Position numbers and translations under genes: made by a program. The notes beneath the pieces were generated by a model that did not search any database, was not told the origin of the DNA, and worked only from the letters and a program-made list of their open reading frames with translations. DNA of 64,000 nucleotides from assembly GCA_020249925.1 (NCBI GenBank), contig JADCER010000012.1, positions 1 to 64,000 on the forward strand, written 5' to 3'. Positions 45,437 through 55,265 of the stretch are shown here, one piece after another. The stretch's first letter is position 1. Each line of letters begins with the position of its first letter. This stretch comes from Roseomonas sp. Lineage in GTDB: Bacteria; Pseudomonadota; Alphaproteobacteria; Acetobacterales; Acetobacteraceae.

Positions 45437-46219
45437 TTATGCCGTATTCGTATCGTCCCGTTCTCTGGCGCGCTGTGTCTTGCGCAGTGAAACGGCATAA
45501 TCGCCAAGCTTGCGTTGCGGGTCCTTGTTCGGGCGCACGACCGTCTGGCGGAAATCATTCCATTCGGCCTCACCAAAGCCGGACAAATCCTCGATGATCG
45601 AGAAGTTTTCCGCTGCCGCACCATAAGCCTCCCGCGGGAGGGGTTGCACTTGCAGGAAGGGAAAATTCGGGTCGAATTCGATTGGGTGATGCGTGCGTGT
45701 CAGCCGCACATTAATGAAAAGCGGGCCGAACCAGGTGCTGGTCTCCACAATGCCTTCATAGCATTCATAGCCGCGATTGCGGACGAAATTGGCCGGCGCG
45801 CGAATAAGTGCCGCCCAACCCGGCGCCGTGCGCATCGTAAGGCCGCTCCAGATCTGCACCAGGCCTGGTTCAACGAAGGTGCTGAGGAAGGGCGGCGAAT
45901 AGCCCTTGATGTCATCGGGGGCCGCATCATCGAAATGTGGCGCGAAGTTTGGGAATTGCGCGGCGGTGAGGGGAAACCAATCCTCCACGCCATCATAGGT
46001 CCAGATCACATCTGATCCATCCCACATCAGCTTGAAGCCAATTGGTGGAAAGATGTACCACCCGAAGGAAGATGCGGTGGTCATCGCCTCACAAAACCGG
46101 AAAGCTCTGGTTGGAATACTGCCTGCGGCAGAACGATCGGCGCGCTGAGGCGGGCGCGCCGAAGGGATCATGCGGTAGAAGGTGGCAAGCGGGGTTTCCG
46201 CCTTGCGGGCTTCAGTCAC
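45437..46219 (-). CDS. DUF6065-like protein of unknown function
   Basis: 260 aa, soluble, Trp-rich (FGWYIFPP, MWDG, IWTYDG, DWFPL, IWSGL, STWFGP). The N-terminal stretch FYRMIPSARPPQRADRSAAG matches my memory of DUF6065. A THHP motif (about residue 185) and several Cys could bind metal, but no known enzyme motif is visible. GTG start at 46219 preceded by AGGACAGG. It begins 107 nt after the repeat-protein stop on the same strand, so co-transcription is likely. Confidence 0.7.
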   Translation of the reverse strand: MTEARKAETPLATFYRMIPSARPPQRADRSAAGSIPTRAFRFCEAMTTASSFGWYIFPPIGFKLMWDGSDVIWTYDGVEDWFPLTAAQFPNFAPHFDDAAPDDIKGYSPPFLSTFVEPGLVQIWSGLTMRTAPGWAALIRAPANFVRNRGYECYEGIVETSTWFGPLFINVRLTRTHHPIEFDPNFPFLQVQPLPREAYGAAAENFSIIEDLSGFGEAEWNDFRQTVVRPNKDPQRKLGDYAVSLRKTQRARERDDTNTA

Positions 46220-46326
46220 GGTTTAGCCTGTCCTGTGGTTCGAGGTTTTGGGAGGTGAAACTCTCCCTCGAATTCCCCCAAACCGCCATCCGGCGCGTGG
46301 TGCCCCGGATGCCATTGATTTTGGCT

Positions 46327-46821
46327 TCAGCGCGGCAGGCTCGGCGCATAGCCGCCTAAGCGAACTTTGCCGGAATCCGCCACAGGCATGGCGGAAACGC
46401 GCACCGGCGGCAGGCTTGGCGCATAACCGCCTAAGCGAACCTTGCCCGCATCGGCCACTGCTTCAGCGGAAACGCGCACCGGCGGCAGGCTTGGCGCATA
46501 ACCGCCTAAGCGAACCTTGCCCGCATCGGCCACTGCTTCGGCGGAGAGGCGCACCGGCGGCAGGCTTGGCGCATAACCACCCAGGCGAACCTTGCCCGCA
46601 TCGGCCACTGCTTCGGCGGAAACGCGCACCGGCGGCAGGCTTGGCGCATAACCACCCAGGCGAACCTTGCCCGCATCGGCCACTGCTTCGGCAGAAACGC
46701 GCACCGGCGGCAGGCTTGGTGCGTAACCACCCAGGCGAACCTTGCCGGCATCTGCGGTCGCGACCCCACCAAGGGAGACCGACTTCATGGAAGGAAGTTG
46801 TTGCATGCGCATGCCGTTCAT
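46327..46821 (-). CDS. Tandem-repeat protein: 23-aa leader plus 25-aa repeats
   Basis: 164 aa. Leader MNGMRMQQLPSMKSVSLGG plus VATA, then five full 25-residue repeats and a final 16-residue one. Unit: DAGKVRLGGYAPSLPPVRVS followed by AEAVA. Variants: Leu for Val in repeat 3, MPVA for the last four residues of repeat 5, DSG in repeat 6, and the end SLPR. No Cys, no membrane span, no classical signal peptide. AGGAG lies 8 nt before the ATG. Substitutions between repeats are almost all silent in this frame but not in the 201-codon opposite-strand frame, so this is the coding strand. It could be a multi-core peptide precursor (each unit has GG and a Pro-rich core) or a structural repeat protein. 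No homologue is known to me. Confidence 0.85.
   Translation of the reverse strand: MNGMRMQQLPSMKSVSLGGVATADAGKVRLGGYAPSLPPVRVSAEAVADAGKVRLGGYAPSLPPVRVSAEAVADAGKVRLGGYAPSLPPVRLSAEAVADAGKVRLGGYAPSLPPVRVSAEAVADAGKVRLGGYAPSLPPVRVSAMPVADSGKVRLGGYAPSLPR
46378..46752 (-). repeat. 75-bp tandem repeat array inside the repeat-protein gene
   Basis: Five exact-length 75-bp units: 46752-46678, 46677-46603, 46602-46528, 46527-46453 and 46452-46378, then a partial unit to 46330. The first three use CTG-GGT for the Leu-Gly of RLGG, the last three TTA-GGC. This block pattern points to stepwise duplication. Confidence 0.95.
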
Positions 46822-47048
46822 TTTACCATCTCCTGTGTTGGGTTACGATCTGAAGACTACCAGAGGTTGAACCGTAACCGTTGTAGAGCGTCGATACGGG
46901 GTAGCTTGGTGCCTCAGCGTGAAGGGGCTGTGAAGCGAGCATCAGCGCAGCGTTAAAAAAAAGCATTTTGGCGTGAAATAACACTTGTATGCCACAACCG
47001 TAGGTTATAGGGTGGTTGAGTAACTTCCCTTAAGAACAATCGCAGGGG
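46822..47048. promoter_or_regulatory. Divergent promoter region, repeat protein / BTAD regulator
   Basis: 227 bp, no ORF. GGTTACG (about 46841-46847) and CGTAACC (about 46873-46879) form an inverted pair about 39 bp across. AACCGTA recurs at about 46869 and 46996, and GGTTATAGGGTGGTTGAG follows at about 47003. Eight A at about 46954. Such repeated GGTT/AACC half-sites are a plausible operator set for the SARP-like regulator next door. Confidence 0.45.
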
Positions 47049-49103
47049 GTGGCATTGGCGCAACAAAATGCCCATCAGAACAACCTTGTGGCGCTGGATG
47101 TCGGCGCCCGGCAGGCAATTGTTCGCATCCACCTCCTCGGCGCGCTAAGGGCCATCAGCTATCTGGGTGAGGATTTGGTGCCCCGCGGCCGCAAGGCCCG
47201 AGCCATCCTGGGTTATCTTTGCCTTCATGCCGGGCAGCGGGTGCCAAGGGCGAAATTGGCGGCCCTGCTCTGGGATCGGGTGCCGGACCAACAGGCCCGC
47301 GCCAGCCTGCGGCAATCCTTGCGGGAGTTGCTGCTTGCCTTCGGTCCCCTGGCGGATGAGGTCCTGGAAACCGATGCCGAAATGGTCCGCCTGAACCAGC
47401 GGGCATGCTGGGTGGATAGCGCTGCCATCCTGGCCGGCCCCCACCCCGCCAATCTGCTCAGGACCGACCTCGCGGCGCTTTGTGAAGGCGAATTGCTGGA
47501 GGATTTGAACGGCATCTCGGAAGCCTTTGACGAATGGCTGCTGATGGAGCGTGCGCGCTTCGCGACTGAGGTTACCGCAGTATTTGATGAGGAGCTTCAT
47601 CAGATCGCCCAGGCCGATGTTCCCGCCGAAAGGCGCGCTGGCCTTGCGCGGCGAATCATTGCCTGTGACCCGACACATGAAGGCGCCAGCCGCATCCTGA
47701 TGACGGCCTTGGCCGATATGGGGGAGAAAGCGCAGGCGCTCCGCGAATTTGAACGCTGCCGTATGGCGATGCGTAGCCGGCTCGAGGTTGAACCGGCAGC
47801 TGAGACCAGGGCGCTTTACGAAAGGCTGCGTTCAGCGCCGACGTGCCCGAAGCATGAAGCGGCGCAAGCCCCCCAGGCGCAAAGCGCACCACATTCAAGC
47901 ATCGCCGTTGTGGCGCCCATCGCGTCGCGGTTACGCATTGGTGTCATTCCCTTCCAGGCAACGACCGAGGAGAATGCCCAACTTGCCTTTTCACTCAGCC
48001 AGGAAATCGGCTCGGCCCTTGCCAGGTTCCGCTGGTTTGATGTGGTTGCCGCGCTGACACCGCAGCCGCAGACGGCGCAATGGGACGAAGCCTTTCTCCG
48101 CGCCAAGGGCTGGCATTACGCGGTGGAAGGCAATCTGATCAGCGGGGCGGATAAGATCAGCATCAGCATCAGGCTGTTGGATATCGGCCAGGATATTCGG
48201 CCGGTCTGGAGTGATCGGTTTGAACTTGCGACCACGATGATGGATCAACTCCATGACCGCGTTGTGGCGCCGGTGGTTGCGCGCATTGATCCGGCGATCC
48301 TGTTCATTGAAGGCCAGCAAACAGCTCAGCGACGTTCAGGGGCCACCAGCCTCGTAATTCAGGCGCTGCCCCTTTTACTGTTGATGAGACGAGATCGATT
48401 TGAAAGAGCCGGGCAACTTCTCGACGAAGCGCTGAAGCAAGACTCACAGAATGCCAAGGCGGGCGCATGGAAGGCGCTCTGGCACGTTATCAACGTTGGC
48501 CAAGGCTGGACTTCTGAGCCTTCGGTAGATCGTAAAATGGCGCAAGAATTGGCTTTTCGCGCGGTGAAAAACGACCCTGAAAGCGCCGAAGCGCACGCCG
48601 TTTGTGGCCATGTGTGTGCGTTCCTGGAGAAAGACTTTGATTCCGCGGTTCACTATTTTGACGTGGCCTCTCGCCTTAACCCGAACATTGCATTCCTTTG
48701 GGCCATGAGTGCTGCAACATATTGTTATTTGGGACAGCCTGACGTGGCGCTCAAAAATCTCGCTCGGTATCAATATCTGGCGTCGCTTGATCCCACAGCC
48801 CACTTCTGGGACAGCGTATTCACAACAGCCTACAATCTTAAGGGAGATTACGAACAAGCATACCGCCACGGCCGACGTTTTGTGCGTGAGAACCCGGATT
48901 TCTCCAATGGCTACAAGCCACTTATTGCCGCACTCGGTCATCTCGGTCGTCGTGAGGCGGCGGCACCCTACATCGAAAAGCTCCTGGAACTGGAACCACA
49001 TTTCACCATTGCACGCTTTATCGGGAGCTACCCCTTCGCCCGGCAGGAAGACCGCGATAACTACGTGCGCGGGTTGGAATTGGCCGGCGTGCCGAAGGGC
49101 TGA
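47049..49103 (+). CDS. SARP-like (BTAD) regulator with TolB-like and TPR domains
   Basis: 684 aa, cytoplasmic. About 25-110: winged-helix OmpR/SARP DNA-binding domain (HLLGALRAISYLGEDLVPRG, then LAALLWDRVPDQQARASLRQ). About 115-265: bacterial transcriptional activation domain (TPR-like). About 295-410: TolB-like segment (LRIGVIPFQATTEENAQLAF). About 430-680: TPR repeats. Start is GTG at 47049 or, better spaced from AGGGGG, TTG at 47055. It is divergent from the repeat-protein gene and is its likely regulator. No sensor kinase or cyclase domain. Confidence 0.9.
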   Translation: MALAQQNAHQNNLVALDVGARQAIVRIHLLGALRAISYLGEDLVPRGRKARAILGYLCLHAGQRVPRAKLAALLWDRVPDQQARASLRQSLRELLLAFGPLADEVLETDAEMVRLNQRACWVDSAAILAGPHPANLLRTDLAALCEGELLEDLNGISEAFDEWLLMERARFATEVTAVFDEELHQIAQADVPAERRAGLARRIIACDPTHEGASRILMTALADMGEKAQALREFERCRMAMRSRLEVEPAAETRALYERLRSAPTCPKHEAAQAPQAQSAPHSSIAVVAPIASRLRIGVIPFQATTEENAQLAFSLSQEIGSALARFRWFDVVAALTPQPQTAQWDEAFLRAKGWHYAVEGNLISGADKISISIRLLDIGQDIRPVWSDRFELATTMMDQLHDRVVAPVVARIDPAILFIEGQQTAQRRSGATSLVIQALPLLLLMRRDRFERAGQLLDEALKQDSQNAKAGAWKALWHVINVGQGWTSEPSVDRKMAQELAFRAVKNDPESAEAHAVCGHVCAFLEKDFDSAVHYFDVASRLNPNIAFLWAMSAATYCYLGQPDVALKNLARYQYLASLDPTAHFWDSVFTTAYNLKGDYEQAYRHGRRFVRENPDFSNGYKPLIAALGHLGRREAAAPYIEKLLELEPHFTIARFIGSYPFARQEDRDNYVRGLELAGVPKG

Positions 49104-49130
49104 GATATTGCCGAGCTTCACCTCTCCTGC

Positions 49131-50087
49131 GTGAGTGAACAAAGCATGTCAGCCCATGCCCAAAGCGCCACGGCCGAAGTCATGACGAGTACAAAATTGC
49201 ATGGCACGCTATGGGCCGCGCTGACTGTCATTGTCTGGTCCGCCTGGCCGGCCTTCACCCGGCTTGCGGTCACCGAATCCGTCACGCCTGCTGATATTGT
49301 CCTGCTGCGCTATGGCATTGGCGGGTTGATCCTGCTGCCGGTGCTGCTGCGGCTTGCGGGTTCCATGCCGCGTCATGCCTGGCTTGAGGGGCTTTGGTTC
49401 GCGCTGCTGCAAGGCGCGCCGCTCGCGATGCTCACAGCCCAAGGGCTTGCCCTTGCTCCTGCAGGGCATTTGACACTTTCCACCGGACTCATGCCGCTCT
49501 TCACCAGCCTGCTCTGCTTTTATTTTTTGGGTGAGGCGATTTCACGCCTGCGCAAATACGGGCTCGCGCTGATCACGCTTGGTGCGCTTGCCATTGGTGG
49601 GGTTAGCGTTGCCAGCATCCATCTGGATTACTGGAAGGGCGATATCCTGTTCGTTTGCGCGGGCATGTTGGGCTCGGTCTATCTGCTCCGCATGCGCCGT
49701 TCCGGGCTTTCCGCCATGCAAGGTGCTGCCTTGCTCAGCGTCTATTCGCTGCTGATCTATTTGCCGTTTTTCGTGCTGTTCTTTTGGGAATCGTCCAAGC
49801 TCACGCAAATCCCCGTATCTGACCTGCTGTTTCAGGGCTTCTATCAGGGTGTCCTGATGGGCGCCCTGACGATCTTCTCGCTCGGGCGTTCAACCATGCT
49901 GCTGGGCGCGCCGGCCGCGGCCATGAGCCTCGCGCTGCTGCCGGTTGCAAGTTTTCTGTTGGCCTTCTTCATCCTGGGCGAAGTGCCGACCATCTTCGAA
50001 ATTCTCGGCGCTATCGCGATCAGCCTTGGTGCTTTCCTCGCTGCGCTATCAGCACGCGCACCGAAGCCTGCCGCCAAAATCAGCTAA
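49131..50087 (+). CDS. EamA/DMT-family transporter
   Basis: 318 aa with ten predicted spans in two EamA repeats (TVIVWSAWPAFTRLAVTE at the start of the first; GEVPTIFEILGAIAISLGA ending the second). GTG start at 49131, 27 nt after the BTAD regulator and co-directional. Family members export amino acids, peptides or metabolites; it may export a product of the neighbouring locus, but orphan EamA genes are common. Confidence 0.9.
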   Translation: MSEQSMSAHAQSATAEVMTSTKLHGTLWAALTVIVWSAWPAFTRLAVTESVTPADIVLLRYGIGGLILLPVLLRLAGSMPRHAWLEGLWFALLQGAPLAMLTAQGLALAPAGHLTLSTGLMPLFTSLLCFYFLGEAISRLRKYGLALITLGALAIGGVSVASIHLDYWKGDILFVCAGMLGSVYLLRMRRSGLSAMQGAALLSVYSLLIYLPFFVLFFWESSKLTQIPVSDLLFQGFYQGVLMGALTIFSLGRSTMLLGAPAAAMSLALLPVASFLLAFFILGEVPTIFEILGAIAISLGAFLAALSARAPKPAAKIS

Positions 50088-50601
50088 ATCCAAGCGTCGG
50101 CAAATCCAACACCCAAGGCAAATCCGTATCGCCTGTTGCCGCGCCCGCGCGCGTCAGCAACGCATGCGCCTGACCGCGGTGATGCGTCTGGTGATTGAAG
50201 AAATGCCCGACCGTGATCCAAAGCGGCATGCTGACTTCGCGTTTCGCAATGCCGGAATACCAGATTAGCGGTGCGGCCAGGGCTTCGGGTGTTAGGCGCG
50301 CTGCCCAGTCTTCAATCTTCGCATCCGCAGCCGTACGGCGGGATTTAAGCTCCGCCCAATCCGTGATCATGACAGGGCTTTGCTGCATGGCGGCAGCGGG
50401 TTTCTCCCAGCCGTCAAAGCGGCTCATCCATGTGGTATCGCCCCAGAGCAGATGGCAGAGCGTGCCCTGAATACTGCCCCAAAAGGCGCCGCCATCGGCC
50501 TGCCGCGCGCTGGCATCCAGCCCATCCGCAGCGCCGTAAAGCCGGCGATTCATTTCACTGTTATAGGCCGCCATCATGCGGCACCAATCGGGTGAGATCA
50601 C
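50080..50601 (-). CDS. DinB family protein
   Basis: 173-aa four-helix bundle. Metal-binding His are in TLCHLLWGD and NHQTHHRGQ, with WITVGHFFNHQTHHRGQ near the C-terminus. A DinB/YfiT-type putative metal-dependent hydrolase or thiol transferase. Its 3' end overlaps the convergent EamA gene by 8 nt and its start overlaps the double-GNAT gene stop (ATGA). Confidence 0.93.
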   Translation of the reverse strand: MISPDWCRMMAAYNSEMNRRLYGAADGLDASARQADGGAFWGSIQGTLCHLLWGDTTWMSRFDGWEKPAAAMQQSPVMITDWAELKSRRTAADAKIEDWAARLTPEALAAPLIWYSGIAKREVSMPLWITVGHFFNHQTHHRGQAHALLTRAGAATGDTDLPWVLDLPTLGFS

Positions 50602-51593
50602 GCGCCACCTACCTGCTTGTAGAAAAATACGGTCGCCGCGGCGCTGCCATCCGCATTCAGCGCAAAGCCCGGAATGCGCCCGGCTTCCTGCCAGCCGAGG
50701 CGACGATACAAAGCCTCACCAGCATCATCCGCGCGCGTATCGAGTGTCAGTAACCGCCGCCCGCGCTGCACAGCTTCCGCTTCCAAAGCCGCCATCAGCG
50801 CCTGCCCCACGCCGCGCCGCCGCGCTTCTGGGTGCACCAATAGCTTCGCCACTTCGGCGCGGTGCGGCTGATTGGGCGGCATGGCCAGATCAAGCGTGAC
50901 AGTGCCGACCAGCACGCCATCCACCCAGGCGACCCAGATGGCTTTCTTGCCAAGCGCGATATCGGCCAGGCTGCGGCGCCAGAAGCCCAGCGCAGTCTCG
51001 GCACCCAGCGGCGGCAGGAAGGATACGGAAGCGCCGGCTTCAACACAGGCCATCAGAATATCCGCCAAGGGCCTTTCGGCATGTTCGGCGGCTGAGGCAT
51101 CCAGCAGATGCACCGCAACACCCCGCGCCGGCTTGATGAAGGGAAATTCCAGCGAATTGGAGAGATCATTCAAAACGCGGATCGGCCCCTGCCGGACATA
51201 GCCAAGCTTCGCGTAGAATGTATGCGCGCGGGTGAAGCGTGTGTCGGACCAAAGCCGGATCACCTCCGCCCCCGCTGCGCGCGCATGGGCTTCCGCCGCT
51301 TCCATCAGCGCCAAGGCGAGGCCGGTGCCGCGCTGGCTGGCCGCGACATAGACGCGGCAAATCTCCCAATCCGGTGTGCCGGGCAGAGGATGCACGGCGG
51401 CCATGCCGACCACCGCGCCCGCATCTTCGGCCACCCACAACGCGCCATCCTGTTCGGCGAAATGGCTGGCGAGCGCACGAAGCTCCGGCAACTCCCCATC
51501 CAGATCAAAAACGCAGCCCGGATACTCCGCCCAGCAATCGCGTATCAGCGCAATGAAGCCCGCCGCATCCGTATCGCGCCCGGCGCGGAGCAT
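50598..51593 (-). CDS. Double-GNAT acetyltransferase
   Basis: 331 aa with two GNAT domains. The first (about 1-155) has acetyl-CoA motif ASQRGTGLALALME; the second (about 165-331) has PEARRRGVGQALMAALEAE. Substrates unknown. The ATG at 51593 is chosen because the longer frame upstream is antisense-like in composition and overlaps the aminotransferase. It sits between aspC-like and DinB genes on one strand. Confidence 0.87.
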   Translation of the reverse strand: MLRAGRDTDAAGFIALIRDCWAEYPGCVFDLDGELPELRALASHFAEQDGALWVAEDAGAVVGMAAVHPLPGTPDWEICRVYVAASQRGTGLALALMEAAEAHARAAGAEVIRLWSDTRFTRAHTFYAKLGYVRQGPIRVLNDLSNSLEFPFIKPARGVAVHLLDASAAEHAERPLADILMACVEAGASVSFLPPLGAETALGFWRRSLADIALGKKAIWVAWVDGVLVGTVTLDLAMPPNQPHRAEVAKLLVHPEARRRGVGQALMAALEAEAVQRGRRLLTLDTRADDAGEALYRRLGWQEAGRIPGFALNADGSAAATVFFYKQVGGA

Positions 51594-51600
51594 GGGGCGC

Positions 51601-52803
51601 TCAGCCCAATTCGCGGCAGAATTCCTGAATGCGGCCGCAGGCCTCACGCAGGTTTTCCGTATTGGTTGCGTAGGAAATCCGCAAATAGGGCGACATGCCA
51701 TAGGCCGTGCCCTGCACGGTTGCGACATATTTTTCTTCAAGCAGCGCCATGGCGAAATCCGTATCGGTTTCGATCTTGCGCCCCCCCTTGCTGGTTTTGC
51801 CGATGCAGCCGGCGATATTGGGGAAAACGTAAAAGGCCCCTTCCGGCTTATGGCAGGAAATGCCCGGTGCGGCATTCAACATCTCCACCACCAGATCGCG
51901 GCGCTGGCGATATTCTTCTGCCCTTTCGCGCACCAGATCCTGCGGGCCATCCAAGGCGGCGGCGACGGCAGCTTGCGAAATGGTGGAAACCCCCGCTGTC
52001 GCCTGGCCCTGCATATTCATCATGCCCTTGATCAGCGCCTTGGGTCCGCCACAAAAGCCCACGCGCCAGCCGGTCATGGCATAGGTTTTGGACGCACCAT
52101 TGACCGTGAGCGTGCGGTCCTTCAGGCGCGGTTCCACATCAGCAATGGTGCAGAATTCGAACCCGTCATAGATCAGGTGTTCATACATATCATCGGTCAT
52201 GATCCAGACATGCGGGTGCTTCATCAGCACTGCCGCAATTGCCTGCATTTCCGCGCGTGAACAGGCAGCACCAGTTGGATTATTCGGGAAATTCAGCATC
52301 ACCCATTTGGTCTTGGGCGTGATGGCGGCATCCAGATCCTCGGGCCGCAGCTTGAAGCCATTATTCTGCGGGCAGTTGATGGTCACCGGCACGCCGCCCG
52401 CAACCTTCGCCATTTCGGCATAGGAGACCCAATAGGGGGCAGGGATCAGCACCTCATCACCCGGATCAACCGTCGCCATGAAGGCGTTGAAGATGCTCTG
52501 CTTGCCACCATTGGTGACCATGATCTCATCCAAAGCGTAATCAAGGTTATTGTCGCGCTTGAACTTCCGCTGCACCGCTTCCTTGAGGCGCTTGGTGCCA
52601 TCCTGCGGCGGGTATTTAGTATCGCCCGCAAGCGCGGCCTGATGCGCGGCTTCAATGGCGTGTGGTGGCGAGGGGAAATCAGGTTCGCCAGAGGCCAGGC
52701 TGATCACCTTGATGCCTTGCGCGGCCAATTCCCGCGCCTTGATCGTCATGATCACGGAAGCAGAGATGGAAACGCGGTTAAGACGTTCGGCAAGGGCGGG
52801 CAT
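51601..52803 (-). CDS. Class I aspartate-type aminotransferase (copy 2)
   Basis: 400-aa fold-type I PLP enzyme. NFPNNPTGAA, PLP Lys in NGASKTYAMTGWRVGF, and ISYATNTENL near the end. Very similar, and equal in length, to the protein at 53294-54496. Probably transfers amino groups between Asp/aromatic amino acids and 2-oxoglutarate or prephenate. Starts after AGGAAAT. Confidence 0.93.
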   Translation of the reverse strand: MPALAERLNRVSISASVIMTIKARELAAQGIKVISLASGEPDFPSPPHAIEAAHQAALAGDTKYPPQDGTKRLKEAVQRKFKRDNNLDYALDEIMVTNGGKQSIFNAFMATVDPGDEVLIPAPYWVSYAEMAKVAGGVPVTINCPQNNGFKLRPEDLDAAITPKTKWVMLNFPNNPTGAACSRAEMQAIAAVLMKHPHVWIMTDDMYEHLIYDGFEFCTIADVEPRLKDRTLTVNGASKTYAMTGWRVGFCGGPKALIKGMMNMQGQATAGVSTISQAAVAAALDGPQDLVRERAEEYRQRRDLVVEMLNAAPGISCHKPEGAFYVFPNIAGCIGKTSKGGRKIETDTDFAMALLEEKYVATVQGTAYGMSPYLRISYATNTENLREACGRIQEFCRELG

Positions 52804-52835
52804 GAAGCAAATTTCCTGTTAGAGACAGTTGCAGA

Positions 52836-54529
<1,694 letters not shown>

Positions 54530-54667
54530 CTAATCCCGCGCCCCTGCTGCATCAACCCGGTTAGATCATCTCCGCGGCCCAATCAGGCGGCAGCGATTCT
54601 CTAACCCGTTGTTTGGTAATATTTTCCAAGCCGCCAAACGTGCCCTCTGGGCATGAAAATGCTCAGC

Positions 54668-55033
54668 CTAAAAAAGCCGCAGCGGACGGAGCCCTGCATA
54701 GGTAAAACCCCGATTGGTCAGGCAATTTGTGCGCACTGCCCGCCTTGCAGGGGCATTCGCATCGTAGGTGTGGTATTCGGCTGCGCGCCAACCTGGACGG
54801 CGCACAACTCTGCACTGCTTGATGCCGTTGCTCTTCCAGCAGAATGTCTCGCCGGGATCGTGCCCTGCCGGTCGGGTCATTGTGCGGACAATGTTTGGCA
54901 TGATCTGTGCTTCCGCAAATCTCGTGCAGGCCGCTTGCGCAGCGTCCGCCTCGGCTTCCGTCACGCCCGGTTTTTCCCAGCGTTCAGCACAGGCTGCGAG
55001 GAACAGAAGAAGAAATAAGGCGGGTTTGCACAT
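54668..55033 (-). CDS. Small lipoprotein (paralogue pair member 1)
   Basis: 121 aa. Type II signal peptide with lipobox LAAC (Cys15), then AERWEKPGVTE. Three or four further Cys (ETFCW, KQCRVV, RTNCL) could form disulfides. The C-terminus GFTYAGLRPLRLF is shared with the gene at 55266-55631. No known family; presumably anchored in the outer membrane after Lgt/Lnt processing. Confidence 0.85.
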   Translation of the reverse strand: MCKPALFLLLFLAACAERWEKPGVTEAEADAAQAACTRFAEAQIMPNIVRTMTRPAGHDPGETFCWKSNGIKQCRVVRRPGWRAAEYHTYDANAPARRAVRTNCLTNRGFTYAGLRPLRLF

Positions 55034-55265
55034 GACCGAAGCATGATCGGGATGCTTGGCAAATTGATGACGCTGATGCCTTATTTAAAGAGGCAAGATC
55101 GCTGATAAAACAAGGCAATTGCGCGCAAGAATAGGGCATGACTTGCCGGCTGAGACCTTCTCGAAATTTGTGCGCCGCAAGATGCAAAGGCTTCGCGCAA
55201 GCATCCGGGTCGCCGGCCGGATATACCGCCACCGAGAGAGGGAATCGGTCAACACATCGCAGGTT
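55034..55265. other. Gap between the two lipoprotein genes
   Basis: 232 bp with no credible ORF, RNA gene or repeat. It is less GC-rich near 55070-55120 and probably holds the promoter of the 54668 lipoprotein gene. Confidence 0.4.

Noticed and set aside
46248-46853. 201-codon plus-strand frame of His/Pro/Arg-rich repeats opposite the repeat protein
   Set aside because: Differences between repeats change its residues while staying silent in the minus-strand frame, and it has no clear RBS. It is an antisense shadow.
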